DNA of 39,365 nt from Candidatus Omnitrophota bacterium (lineage in GTDB: Bacteria > Omnitrophota > Gorgyraeia > Gygaellales > Profunditerraquicolaceae): NCBI GenBank assembly GCA_028716965.1, contig JAQUOV010000006.1, forward strand, positions 87,282-126,646. The letters are read 5' to 3'. Of the stretch, positions 1 through 7,697 are shown one piece after another. The notes under the pieces were generated by a model that saw nothing but the letters and a program-made list of their open reading frames with translations, ran no database searches and was not told the DNA's origin. Within the stretch, counting starts at the first letter, position 1, and each line of letters starts with the position of its first letter. A program made the translations under genes and the position numbers.

Positions 1-1072
1 GATCGAAATTTAAGATATTCTTCAATACGAGATAATTCAGGATAGCTACATCCAGGGTCCTGTATTCTTTAGGTTTATCGGCAATTAACTTATCCAGGAT
101 CTTTATATTCTTCAGGCGCAAAAGAAAATATTTTCCGTCCTTATATACCCCTATAAGATGCTCGCTGCATCCGGCCTTTTCAAGCAGGAAGAAAAAACGC
201 ACCTTGTCCTTAACCTGGTCTACATCAAAATACTCCTTGGCCTGCAAGATAAAATCCGGAAGGTTCAATTCGGCATTTAACGTAAACAGGCGGTGGATAG
301 GAGAAATTGACAGCCCGCGGGAATCCGTATTGGTGAAATATGAAAGGCAATAATTAAAATCTTCTTCCCCTGAAAATTGCGCCCCTAAATCCTGGCGCAT
401 GCGGTTTCGCCAGGAGCAGGCGACCTCGTAACGATGGTGTCCGTCTGCAATGAACATATTCTCGTTGTTCATGCTGTTCTCCACCGCTTCCAGCGCTGCC
501 GGGTCATCCAGGCGCCATAATTTATGCAGGGTTTTTTCGTCGTCGGCAAGCTCAATAAAAGGCTCTTTACCCCAGATATATTTCTGGAATGCCCTGCGGA
601 TAATCCTTTTCTTATCCAGAAAGATAACAAAAATAGGGCTAAGGTTAGCCTTTACCTGTTTGAGCAGCTTAAAACGGTCCTCTTTTGCTTCCGTATGAGT
701 ATTTTCATGTCCGAAGACAGCTGACCCCTTATCATCTCCCAGCCTAAGCAGAGAGATAAACCCTAAACGCGTCTTTTTCTCTCCGCGGATTACATACTCC
801 TGGCTGTAAAAATAAATGGCAGGCCGCTGGTCCCGGATAAGCACATTTTCATTAAGCCAATTACGGAAGATTGAAGCTGCCCTGGAGTACTTATCATCGG
901 AAGCCGAATCTTTGGACAATAGTATGTGGATAAAGTTATATGTGGAACGCTGGCGGTATGATTCCTGGGCAAACGCAGAGATAACATCGTAAGGCGGGCA
1001 GACAACCTGGCTGAAATCTTTTATTTTCTCGGGATTGTAAACTACTGCTTTAAAAGGTCTTATCTTGGTCAT
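1..1072 (-). CDS. DUF1015 family protein (3' end outside window)
   Basis: The gene runs off the left edge, so about 357 residues are visible and the C-terminus is missing. The N-terminus reads MTKIRPFKAVVYNP, followed by a VCPPYDVIS motif near residue 24, a GHENTH motif near the middle and FIADGHHRYEVA. These are the conserved blocks of the DUF1015 family, usually about 400 residues long. The visible end, LDVAILNYLVLKNIL, matches the late conserved region, so only a short tail is missing. The biochemical role of the family is unknown. No strong Shine-Dalgarno stands before the ATG. It is separated from the fmdB-like gene by about 86 bases with no obvious terminator, so it could be a distal member of the heat-shock operon or a separate unit. 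The family call is secure; function cannot be stated. Confidence 0.85.
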   Translation of the reverse strand, partial: MTKIRPFKAVVYNPEKIKDFSQVVCPPYDVISAFAQESYRQRSTYNFIHILLSKDSASDDKYSRAASIFRNWLNENVLIRDQRPAIYFYSQEYVIRGEKKTRLGFISLLRLGDDKGSAVFGHENTHTEAKEDRFKLLKQVKANLSPIFVIFLDKKRIIRRAFQKYIWGKEPFIELADDEKTLHKLWRLDDPAALEAVENSMNNENMFIADGHHRYEVACSWRNRMRQDLGAQFSGEEDFNYCLSYFTNTDSRGLSISPIHRLFTLNAELNLPDFILQAKEYFDVDQVKDKVRFFFLLEKAGCSEHLIGVYKDGKYFLLRLKNIKILDKLIADKPKEYRTLDVAILNYLVLKNILNFD

Positions 1073-1158
1073 TAAATTCGTAATTGCAAAAAGGTTGATT
1101 TAGCAACACGAGGATAATTCTACCACATAAAACAATAAAAACAATGATTTTATCTAAG

Positions 1159-1419
1159 TTACTTCCCGGAACATCCGGTACAGCCTTCTTGCGCCTTAGG
1201 GCAGGAAGCAACGCCGGTTTTCTTTGAAGGACTATCCGTTTTCCTGTAATCCGTAGCGTAAAATCCCGGCCCCTTGAAGATGAAGCCTGCCGTGCTGCTG
1301 ATTAATTTCCTGACCTTCTTTGAGCATTGGGGGCATTTGCTTACGGGCCTTGCTTTTATGCTTTGTAAGACTTCAAATTTATGTTTGCACGATAAACACT
1401 CGTATTCATAAGTAGGCAT
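1159..1419 (-). CDS. FmdB-family zinc-ribbon protein
   Basis: An 86-residue protein starting MPTYEYECLSCKHKFEV, the hallmark start of FmdB/CxxC_CXXC_SSSS family proteins. Two CxxC pairs (CLSC near residue 9 and CPQC near residue 29) should hold one zinc ion. The tail, from the SSTAGFIFKGPGFYATDY region onward, is typical of the family and ends in a further Cys-rich patch (CPKAQEGCTGCSG). The family is named after a putative regulator of formamidase expression, but its general role is unknown. It lies 12 bases after dnaJ on the same strand, so it is probably co-transcribed with the chaperone genes. Family assignment is strong and function is open. Confidence 0.9.
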   Translation of the reverse strand: MPTYEYECLSCKHKFEVLQSIKARPVSKCPQCSKKVRKLISSTAGFIFKGPGFYATDYRKTDSPSKKTGVASCPKAQEGCTGCSGK

Positions 1420-1431
1420 CTTCTCCTCTTC

Positions 1432-2595
1432 TTACCTGAATGATTTCTTGATCTTTTCCGTAAAACTATCTTTTACCCGCAGATCCTCTCCGCTAAGGCG
1501 CGCGAATTCTTCCATTAATTGCCTCTGCTGTCCGGTTAACTTTGCCGGGATATCAATGTTCACCTTCACTAATTCATCCCCTATATCCCGGGAATGCAAG
1601 TCCGGTATCCCTTTGCCTTTAAGCCGGAAAGTCTTGCCGCACTGTGTGCCAGGTGGAATTTTCATCATCAACCTGCCTTCTAAAGAAGGGACCTCTACCT
1701 CCCCGCCTAAGACAGCTTTAGATAAGCTGATATTGACTGACGTGGCAATATCATTGTTGTGCCTTTCAAAAATATTATGCGGCCTTATTTCAATAACAAC
1801 GTAAAGATCGCCCCGGCTGTTAATACCGGCTTCTCCTTCCTGGCGCACGCGCAGTTGAGAACCTGTATCTACGCCTGCGGGGATCTTAACTTTGATTTTC
1901 TTGACAACCTTAACCCTGCCTTCTCCCCGGCAATCCGGGCAGGGAGACTGGATAATCGCGCCTTCTCCTGCGCAGCGAGAACAGGTTTGCGCTAACTGGA
2001 AAAAACCATTGGAAACGACTGTCCTGCCTGAACCTTTACATTGGGGGCAAGTGCTTCTCTTTGTCCCCGGCTTTGCTCCGGTACCGGAACAAGTGGCGCA
2101 AGTCTCGTAACGCGGCACGGTGATTATCTTTTCAAAGCCCTGCGCCGCCTCCTCCAATGAAATATCTATGGCTATCTGTAAATCCCTGCCTCGCCTCCTT
2201 GCGGACTGACCCTTTGGTTGATGCCTGCCCGAAATATCAAAGCCAAGGTCTCCGAATATCTCTTCAAATATACTCCCGCCGGCGCCAAAGCCGCCGCCCA
2301 TTTCCCTGAAGATACTGCTAAAATCAGCGCCCTTGAAGATATCTTCCTGGGCATATTTCTGGTCAATGCCGGAATGCCCGTACTTATCATAAAGATCCCT
2401 TTTTGCGGAATCAGAAAGCACGGCGTAAGCCTCAGAAACTTCTTTGAATCTTTCTTCCGCTTCTTTTTTTTGCTCCGCAGGCACACGGTCCGGATGGAAC
2501 TTAAGCGCCATCTCCCGGTAAGCTCTGCGTATATCTTCCGAAGAAGCGCTTTTGGTAACCCCTAATATTTCGTAATAATCACGCTTGGTAGACAT
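1432..2595 (-). CDS. dnaJ: Chaperone protein DnaJ
   Basis: A type I Hsp40 co-chaperone that stimulates DnaK ATP hydrolysis and binds unfolded substrates. The order is complete: J-domain (residues 1-70, HPD at 34-36), Gly/Phe-rich linker to about residue 120, four CxxCxGxG zinc-binding repeats (CATCSGTG, CPQCKGSG, CSRCAGEG, CPDCRGEG), then the C-terminal substrate-binding domains. I start at the ATG giving MSTKRDYYEILGV (387 aa). An ATG 12 codons upstream is also in frame, but it lies inside a palindromic repeat and adds residues not seen in the family. Neither start has a good Shine-Dalgarno. The 117-base gap to dnaK contains two strong inverted repeats that could process or attenuate the transcript and lower DnaJ relative to DnaK. 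Confidence 0.97.
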   Translation of the reverse strand: MSTKRDYYEILGVTKSASSEDIRRAYREMALKFHPDRVPAEQKKEAEERFKEVSEAYAVLSDSAKRDLYDKYGHSGIDQKYAQEDIFKGADFSSIFREMGGGFGAGGSIFEEIFGDLGFDISGRHQPKGQSARRRGRDLQIAIDISLEEAAQGFEKIITVPRYETCATCSGTGAKPGTKRSTCPQCKGSGRTVVSNGFFQLAQTCSRCAGEGAIIQSPCPDCRGEGRVKVVKKIKVKIPAGVDTGSQLRVRQEGEAGINSRGDLYVVIEIRPHNIFERHNNDIATSVNISLSKAVLGGEVEVPSLEGRLMMKIPPGTQCGKTFRLKGKGIPDLHSRDIGDELVKVNIDIPAKLTGQQRQLMEEFARLSGEDLRVKDSFTEKIKKSFR

Positions 2596-2602
2596 TAAAT
2601 GA

Positions 2603-2643
2603 GCACGTAACTTATGGAACGAAGTGAACATAAGTTACTGTGC
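2603..2643. repeat. Inverted repeat A between dnaK and dnaJ
   Basis: A near-perfect palindrome: a 10-base arm at 2607-2616 pairs with 2629-2638, extended by GCAC/GTGC (2603-2606 and 2640-2643) around one unpaired base. The loop reads GAACGAAGTGAA. It lies just before the dnaJ start and overlaps the extra codons of the longer dnaJ frame. A similar loop word (GAACACAGTGA) occurs in a hairpin at 29386-29410, which suggests a dispersed intergenic palindrome family. Confidence 0.75.
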
Positions 2644-2651
2644 GAATTAAT

Positions 2652-2706
2652 CCCGTCGAATGTGGCAAAATTGCTTTAACAATTTTGCCACATTTTACGA
2701 GACGGG
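2652..2706. repeat. Inverted repeat B between dnaK and dnaJ
   Basis: A strong stem-loop: 13-base perfect arms at 2661-2673 and 2680-2692 around a 6-base loop, nested inside CCCGTC (2652-2657) and GACGGG (2701-2706). It starts 7 bases after the dnaK stop codon. There is no U-tract directly after it in the minus direction, so it looks more like an mRNA processing or stability structure, or a repeat element, than a rho-independent terminator. Confidence 0.7.
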
Positions 2707-2712
2707 ATATTG

Positions 2713-4641
2713 TTATTTCTTATCATCCTCTTCTTTATATTCAGCGTCAATGATATCCTCGCTGCCTGCCTGGGAAGCTCCGCCCTGCTGATCCTGTGGC
2801 TTCTCCTGCGTAGCAGAGTCCGAAGACTGTTTAGCGCCTGCCTGTTGTTTAGCGGCTGCCTGCTTATATATCTCTTCCGCAAGCTTATGCGAAACCTTGG
2901 TCAAATCATCCATGCCTTTTTTAACACGCTCAATATTTTTATCCTTTATCGCGGACTTTAGGTCATTCAGCTTAACCTCAATATCTGCCCGTTCAGACTG
3001 GCTGACCTTATCCCCGTAATCCTTCAACGATTTTTCCGTAGCGTAAATAAGGTTATCCGCCTGGTTTATAATCTCCACCTCTTCTTTCTTTTTTGAATCT
3101 TCAGCCGCGTATTTCTCGGCATCCCGCACCATTTTATCAATTTCTTCCTTGGAAAGTTTCTTAGGCGCAGTAATCTTGATAGACTGCTCTTTCCCGGTAC
3201 CGAGGTCCTTGGCAGAAACATGCACAATGCCGTTGGCGTCAATATCAAAAGCTACCTCTATCTGCGGCACGCCGCGCGGAGCCGAAGGTATACCCACCAG
3301 GTCAAACCTGCCCAGCTCAACATTGCCTTCTGCCTCGGCAATAGCGCGCTCACCCTGGATAACCCGGATAGTGACTGCTGTCTGGTTATCGGCGGCAGTA
3401 GAGAAAACCTGGGATTTGCGGGTAGGGATAGTAGTATTTCTCTCTATCAACTTGGTATTTACCCCCCCTAAAGTCTCTATACCTAAAGACAAGGGAGTAA
3501 CGTCAAGCAGTAAAACATCTTTGACTTCGCCTTTGATGATTGCTGCCTGCACTGCCGCGCCTAAAGCCACGCATTCCATGGGGTCAACCCCGCGCTCTAT
3601 ATTTTTGCCCGTATAATCTTCTACAAATTTTTGCACAATAGGCATACGCGTAGGACCACCGACCATAATAATCTTATCTACTCCTTTATCGGTAAAGCTG
3701 ATACCTTCTTTTTCAAACGCCTCTTTTGCATCCTTTAAAGCATGCTCTAAAGGCCCCCGGCATCTCTCTATGATCGGGCCGACCAATTCTTCAAGTTTGG
3801 CCCTGTTGATTGACATAGTTAAATGTTTAGGCCCTGAAGAATCCGCGGTGATAAAAGGAAGGTTTATATCCGTGGTAAGGGTGCTGGAAAGCTCAACCTT
3901 GGCTTTCTCCGCGGCTTCACGCAACCTCTGCATAGCCATTTTGTCGTTCTTCAAGTCAATGCCGGTGTCCCGCTTGAATTCCTTGGCGATATAATCAATC
4001 AGGGCGTTATCCATATCCGTACCGCCTAATTGGGTATCACCGCTGGTGGCCATGACCTTAAACCCGCCTTCTTTCCACATCTCCATAATCGTAACATCAA
4101 GCGTACCGCCTCCCAGGTCAAAAACCAGGATCTTCAGCTCTTTCCCTGCTTTTTCCAAACCGTAAGCCAAACAGGCAGCAGTGGGTTCATTAATAATCCT
4201 TAATACCTTTAGACCCGCTATCTCTCCGGCATCCTTAGTAGCTGTCCTCTGGTTATCGTCAAAATACGCCGGGCAGGTGATTACCACCTCTTCCACCTTA
4301 TCCCCGAGATAGGCCTCTGCATCCTGCTTGACTTTCTGCAGGATAAAAGAAGATATCTGCTGCGGGGTATACTCTTTTCCGTATACCTTAAACTTATAAT
4401 CTGTGCCCATTTTACGCTTAGCGGCCTGAATCGTACCTTCCGCGTTTATAGCCGCCTGGCGCCTTGCCGGTTCACCTACCAGGCGCTGTCCATCTTTAGT
4501 AAAAGCAACAAAAGAAGGAAATGCCTTACCGGAAGCCACGCCTGCACCTTCAGCCGAAGGGATAATCACCGGCCTGCCGCCCTCCATAACTGCAGCCGCT
4601 GAATTAGATGTTCCCAAATCAATACCGATTACTTTAGCCAT
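2713..4641 (-). CDS. dnaK: Molecular chaperone DnaK (Hsp70)
   Basis: A 642-residue ATP-dependent Hsp70 chaperone of the cytoplasm. The nucleotide-binding domain starts [18 protein letters not shown] (Thr replaced by Ser in the usual GTTNS), with [14 protein letters not shown], the MVGGPTRMP segment and the linker region [16 protein letters not shown]. The substrate-binding domain follows, then a helical lid and a Gln/Ala-rich tail ending EEDDKK, the common acidic C-terminus of bacterial DnaK. Length equals the family norm. A good Shine-Dalgarno (AGGAGG) precedes the ATG. It is third in hrcA-grpE-dnaK-dnaJ and should be repressed by HrcA through the CIRCE operator, with GrpE and DnaJ as its partners. 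Confidence 0.99.
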   Translation of the reverse strand: MAKVIGIDLGTSNSAAAVMEGGRPVIIPSAEGAGVASGKAFPSFVAFTKDGQRLVGEPARRQAAINAEGTIQAAKRKMGTDYKFKVYGKEYTPQQISSFILQKVKQDAEAYLGDKVEEVVITCPAYFDDNQRTATKDAGEIAGLKVLRIINEPTAACLAYGLEKAGKELKILVFDLGGGTLDVTIMEMWKEGGFKVMATSGDTQLGGTDMDNALIDYIAKEFKRDTGIDLKNDKMAMQRLREAAEKAKVELSSTLTTDINLPFITADSSGPKHLTMSINRAKLEELVGPIIERCRGPLEHALKDAKEAFEKEGISFTDKGVDKIIMVGGPTRMPIVQKFVEDYTGKNIERGVDPMECVALGAAVQAAIIKGEVKDVLLLDVTPLSLGIETLGGVNTKLIERNTTIPTRKSQVFSTAADNQTAVTIRVIQGERAIAEAEGNVELGRFDLVGIPSAPRGVPQIEVAFDIDANGIVHVSAKDLGTGKEQSIKITAPKKLSKEEIDKMVRDAEKYAAEDSKKKEEVEIINQADNLIYATEKSLKDYGDKVSQSERADIEVKLNDLKSAIKDKNIERVKKGMDDLTKVSHKLAEEIYKQAAAKQQAGAKQSSDSATQEKPQDQQGGASQAGSEDIIDAEYKEEDDKK

Positions 4642-4668
4642 AGCTAACCTCCTTGTCTACGAAGACAA

Positions 4669-4698
4669 CACCCGCACAACTCCCCTGAGTGCGGGGTG
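4669..4698. promoter_or_regulatory. Hairpin in the grpE-dnaK gap
   Basis: In the 61-base gap between grpE and dnaK, arms at 4669-4677 and 4689-4698 pair with one bulge (GCAC with GTGC, then CCC with GGGG). A smaller stem (TGTCT/AGACA around TCGT) sits nearer the dnaK ribosome binding site. No U-run follows, so it is probably an mRNA processing or stabilising element giving dnaK a separate transcript level rather than a terminator. Confidence 0.5.
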
Positions 4699-4702
4699 CC
4701 CA

Positions 4703-5239
4703 CTATTGTTTTTTCGAAACCTTTACTTTAGCGGTCCTGATTACCCGCTCATGCATTAAGTATCCTTTTTGCAAAACTTCAACGATCGTATTTTCCGGTA
4801 AATCCCTGTTCTCTACCTGCATAAGAGCTTCGTGGCAATTAGGGTCAAAAACTTTACCCTCAGCATCAACAGGCTTAACCCCGTGCGCTTTAAGCAATTC
4901 ATAAAGATGCGCCAGGATCATCTCCACGCCTTTTAAGAAAGCATTAAGCTCTTCATGTTTGTCTTCAGCCAGGTTTATCACGCGCTCAAGGTCATCCAGG
5001 ACATTCAACAACTCTAAAATTATCCCTTCGTTGGCATATTTTAGAAAATCCTGCTTCTCCCGTTCAAGGCGTTTACGCATATTCTCAAAATCTGCATGAG
5101 AACGCAAAAGCTTATCCTGGATATCCTTGAACTTTTCCGCCGCATCCTTAAGCTGACTATATTCGGATTCCTTCAGCGTAACCGTAGCTATACCGTTGTC
5201 CTCTTTCTTATTTTCATGGTTTTTCTTCATTTCATCCAT
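4703..5239 (-). CDS. grpE: Nucleotide exchange factor GrpE
   Basis: A 178-residue exchange factor that releases ADP from DnaK. The N-terminal third is charged and coiled-coil-like (ESEYSQLKDAAEKFKDIQDKLL), followed by the family signature around RSHADFENMRKRLEREK. The C-terminal beta domain contains FDPNCHEALM and ends with the typical block near ENTIVEVLQKGYLMHERVIR and a short lysine-rich tail. Length is normal. It starts 2 bases after hrcA stops, so the two are translationally linked. Identification is secure. The start could be Met1 or Met4 (MDEMKKN); Met1 is kept because it abuts hrcA. Confidence 0.97.
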   Translation of the reverse strand: MDEMKKNHENKKEDNGIATVTLKESEYSQLKDAAEKFKDIQDKLLRSHADFENMRKRLEREKQDFLKYANEGIILELLNVLDDLERVINLAEDKHEELNAFLKGVEMILAHLYELLKAHGVKPVDAEGKVFDPNCHEALMQVENRDLPENTIVEVLQKGYLMHERVIRTAKVKVSKKQ

Positions 5240-5241
5240 CT

Positions 5242-5976
5242 TTAAAATGTGCTCAGCACATCCGTTAAAACATCAGAGATATACTCTAAAACGGGGATAA
5301 TATGGTCATACTCCATACGCATCGGCCCTAATACTGCAAGCCTGCCCGAAGGCTGGTCCTTCAATTTATAACTGGTAACGATTAAAGAGCAATTTTCCAT
5401 CTCGGGGATCCCCAGTTCCCCTCCGATATAAACTTTCAACTTTCCGGAAAAATCGCGGTTTACAATGCCCAGCAGCCGGCCCTTATCCTCCATCAGTCTG
5501 ACTAACAGCCGTATCTTATCCGCATCCCTGAATTCCGGCTGGTCCAATATGCGGCTGATCCCCTTATAGAATACCTTATCCTGCCATTCCAGGAAGGAAG
5601 CAATGCCTGCGTAGTGCGTAATCTCAGAGATCACTTCAGAGGTATTTTCCAGGGCATCCTCCAGCCGGCGGATCTTCTTCTTGCATTCCTTAAGGATACG
5701 TTTCTTCTCATCATCAATAAGCTCAATCTGCCGGACAAGGAAATCCACATAATAACGATAGCCCTTATCGGTAGGGACCCTGCCTCCTGAAGTATAAGGA
5801 TGTTTTAAAAACCCGGAATCATCAAGCTCGGAGAATATATTCCTTATGGTTGCCGAACTTAGATCAAACTCATCGGCAATATCTTCGGAGGCAACGGGAA
5901 CCGCATTTTTGATATAACGGTTAATAGCCGAGTTTAGAACTAATTTCCTGCGAGAGTTATAATCAACACTGCGCAC
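5242..5976 (-). CDS. hrcA: Heat-inducible transcription repressor HrcA, compact form
   Basis: The repressor that binds CIRCE and controls the class I heat-shock operon. The winged-helix N-terminus (residues 1-80) is typical: an ATIRNIFSEL recognition region and GGRVPTDKGYRYYVDFL. The C-terminus is also typical (ILDQPEF, VIGGE-like VYIGGELG, LGPMRMEYDHIIPVLEYI). At 244 residues it is about 95 shorter than the usual ~340. After HYAGIAS the sequence goes almost straight to FLEWQDKVFYKGI, so much of the central GAF-like/insert region is absent. The reading frame is intact. The start is GTG with a strong Shine-Dalgarno (AAGGAGG, 7 bases away). It is the first gene of the operon and presumably autoregulated through the operator 83 bases upstream. 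Confidence 0.95.
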   Translation of the reverse strand: MRSVDYNSRRKLVLNSAINRYIKNAVPVASEDIADEFDLSSATIRNIFSELDDSGFLKHPYTSGGRVPTDKGYRYYVDFLVRQIELIDDEKKRILKECKKKIRRLEDALENTSEVISEITHYAGIASFLEWQDKVFYKGISRILDQPEFRDADKIRLLVRLMEDKGRLLGIVNRDFSGKLKVYIGGELGIPEMENCSLIVTSYKLKDQPSGRLAVLGPMRMEYDHIIPVLEYISDVLTDVLSTF

Positions 5977-6025
5977 GATTTTGCCTCCTTTTTACCACCT
6001 GCTAAACTACCAATGTTAAGGAGTA

Positions 6026-6053
6026 ATTCTAACATAATTTGCTGTTTTGTCAA
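6026..6053 (-). promoter_or_regulatory. Promoter of the hrcA-grpE-dnaK-dnaJ operon
   Basis: On the minus strand, -35 TTGACA (6053-6048), a 16-base spacer and -10 TAGAAT (6031-6026). This is close to the sigma-70 consensus and lies 5 bases downstream of the CIRCE operator. Transcription would start near 6019, leaving a leader of about 40 bases before the hrcA GTG. Confidence 0.85.
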
Positions 6054-6058
6054 CAAGA

Positions 6059-6085
6059 TTAGCACTTAAATATAGAGAGTGCTAA
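6059..6085 (-). promoter_or_regulatory. CIRCE operator (HrcA binding site)
   Basis: The minus strand reads TTAGCACTC, nine bases, then AAGTGCTAA. This is the CIRCE inverted repeat with a single mismatch in the second arm. It sits immediately upstream of the -35 box of the operon promoter rather than over the transcription start as in Bacillus. Presence of both hrcA and this site makes HrcA control of the operon very likely. Confidence 0.95.
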
Positions 6086-6104
6086 TATTTGACTAAAAAA
6101 ATTT

Positions 6105-6362
6105 TCATCCCTCCTTTTCCAGTATTATTTTTACCCCATGCAAGTTTACGCGTTTTTTCTCCATAAGGTAATGCACATACTCCAGCTTCTTCAGGTCCTT
6201 CAAGGAATATAAACGGTTTTTCTTACCCATCCGCTTGGGCCGCACTACGCCTGCTTTATCCAGCTGGCGCAGTGTCCAGATAGGAATATTAATCAGCCTG
6301 CAAACCACGCCGATTATATAAACCGGTTCTTCAGGGCCTATCTTGAGCCTGAACATTGGCAT
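6105..6362 (-). CDS. MerR-family regulator, HspR-like
   Basis: An 85-residue protein that is nearly all DNA-binding domain: VYIIGVVCRLINIPIWTLRQLDKAGVV is the MerR helix-turn-helix, followed by the wing (KRMGKKNRLYSLKDLKKLEYV) and a short helix ending VNLHGVKIILEKE. The TLRQ.D..G.V.P pattern and the N.. GVK.ILE ending resemble HspR, the MerR-type repressor of dnaK operons in actinobacteria and some other phyla. No effector-binding domain is present. It is directly upstream of hrcA on the same strand with its own promoter. The HspR role is inferred from similarity and location; I saw no clear HAIR operator. Start: ATG with AAGGAG 5 bases upstream. Confidence 0.75.
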   Translation of the reverse strand: MPMFRLKIGPEEPVYIIGVVCRLINIPIWTLRQLDKAGVVRPKRMGKKNRLYSLKDLKKLEYVHYLMEKKRVNLHGVKIILEKEG

Positions 6363-6381
6363 ACCTGCTCCTTACTGTATT

Positions 6382-6410
6382 AGCTTAACAGAACCTACTT
6401 ACTTTGTCAA
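6382..6410 (-). promoter_or_regulatory. Probable promoter of the MerR/HspR-like gene
   Basis: The minus strand has TTGACA (6410-6405), 17 bases, then TAAGCT (6387-6382), a perfect -35 with a weak -10. It is 20 bases before the start codon, so the leader would be very short. Confidence 0.55.
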
Positions 6411-6437
6411 GTAAAATAATTATTTTTGTTATGTAAT

Positions 6438-7697
6438 CTAACAGATAATTTTTATGTCTTTGTCTTGACTTATCCTGCTGAACAACTCCCTGGGGATCTC
6501 CAGGCTTATGCTTATTCCTTCCTGCAGATAATCGATCTTATTTACTTTGGCCTGGCGATAAAAAAGATTTACTAGCTCCATACGCTTATGGGGGATGATT
6601 ATTTTCAGGCTTAGCATGAGGCTGGAAAAATACTTTTCTATCCGCTCAATTAACGTTTCCATCTTCTCTCCTGTCTTAGCCGAGATGGCGATAGGATCGC
6701 TAAACTCATTTTTATATACCTGAAGCCAGCTGCGGTCTAAAACCAGGTCCATTTTATTTAACACCACCAGGGTCGGTTTATCTTGTAACCCTAATTCATC
6801 CAAAACACTCTCTACAGCCTGGTTGTGCTGATGGATACGCTGGTCAGCCATATCCAAAACATGGATCAAAAGATCCGCCTCGCGGAGCTCTTCCAGTGTA
6901 GCTTTGAACGCTTCAATTAAATGATGCGGCAGTTCATGCAGAAAACCAACGGTATCTGAGATGATGATATTTTGCCCATTGGGCAGCTGAAAACTCTTGG
7001 AAAGCGGGTCCAGCGTAGTAAATAATCTCTCTGAAGTGGCTTGGGAAGCACTGGTCAGACGGTTAAGCAAGGTAGATTTTCCCGCGCTTGTATATCCTAT
7101 TAAAGCTACCAGGGGCAGGTTATTCCCCTTTCTTTTCTTATGAGTAGTCAAACGGTGCAGCCTGAATGCCTCTAAGTCGGCTTTTAGTTTAGCGATTCTT
7201 TTCCTAACCTGGCGGCGGTCAATTTCAAGCTTAGTCTCTCCCGGTCCGCGCGTGCCGATCCCCCCGCCTAAACGAGAAAGCACTATTCCCTTGCCCACCA
7301 AGCGAGGCAGCAGGTATTGAAGCAATGCCAGCTCAACCTGCATTTTCCCTTCAGGGCTTTTGGCCCTGCGGCTAAAGATATCAAGGATCAGCTGGGTACG
7401 GTCAATAGTCTTTCTGCCAAGCGACTCTTCCAGATTACGCTGCTGTGTTCCGGACAGGTCATGGCTGAAGATTATTGTATCCACACCCTCCTCATTGGCG
7501 ATAAAACCGATCTCCTCAACCTTGCCTTTACCAATAAGGTAGTTTGCCGTAGCCTTATCGCAAATGCAAATTATATTTCCAGCCACTTCAGCACCGGCTG
7601 AAACTGCCAGTTCCTCCAGCTCCGAAGAAATATCTTCGATGCGCCAATGGTGTTTGTCAGTCTTTATTTGAATACTCACTAATAAAGCTTTTTCCAT
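6438..7697 (-). CDS. hflX: GTPase HflX
   Basis: A 419-residue ribosome-associated GTPase that splits stalled or heat-damaged 70S ribosomes. The N-terminal HflX domain (residues 1-190) includes SRLGGGIGTRGPGETKLE (141-158), followed by the G domain: G1 GYTSAGKST at 201-209, G3 DTVGF at 248-252, G4 NKMD at 314-317. A short C-terminal domain follows. Length is normal for the family. The start overlaps the end of miaA by 19 bases. The miaA-hflX neighbourhood is conserved in many bacteria, and its position next to the heat-shock operon fits a stress role. An in-frame GTG seven codons in is an alternative start. Confidence 0.97.
   Translation of the reverse strand: MEKALLVSIQIKTDKHHWRIEDISSELEELAVSAGAEVAGNIICICDKATANYLIGKGKVEEIGFIANEEGVDTIIFSHDLSGTQQRNLEESLGRKTIDRTQLILDIFSRRAKSPEGKMQVELALLQYLLPRLVGKGIVLSRLGGGIGTRGPGETKLEIDRRQVRKRIAKLKADLEAFRLHRLTTHKKRKGNNLPLVALIGYTSAGKSTLLNRLTSASQATSERLFTTLDPLSKSFQLPNGQNIIISDTVGFLHELPHHLIEAFKATLEELREADLLIHVLDMADQRIHQHNQAVESVLDELGLQDKPTLVVLNKMDLVLDRSWLQVYKNEFSDPIAISAKTGEKMETLIERIEKYFSSLMLSLKIIIPHKRMELVNLFYRQAKVNKIDYLQEGISISLEIPRELFSRISQDKDIKIIC

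Noticed and set aside
2172..2486. A 104-codon alternative frame inside dnaJ
   Set aside because: It overlaps the J-domain and Gly/Phe region of dnaJ in another frame; composition is not protein-like.
2596..2631. Longer dnaJ N-terminus (12 extra codons)
   Set aside because: The extra codons fall inside an inverted repeat, lack a ribosome site and precede the canonical DnaJ start.
2652..2706. Rho-independent terminator between dnaK and dnaJ
   Set aside because: The stem is strong, but there is no U-run after it in the direction of transcription.
3149..3616. A 155-codon plus-strand open frame opposite dnaK
   Set aside because: It lies wholly within conserved dnaK coding sequence and has no support of its own.
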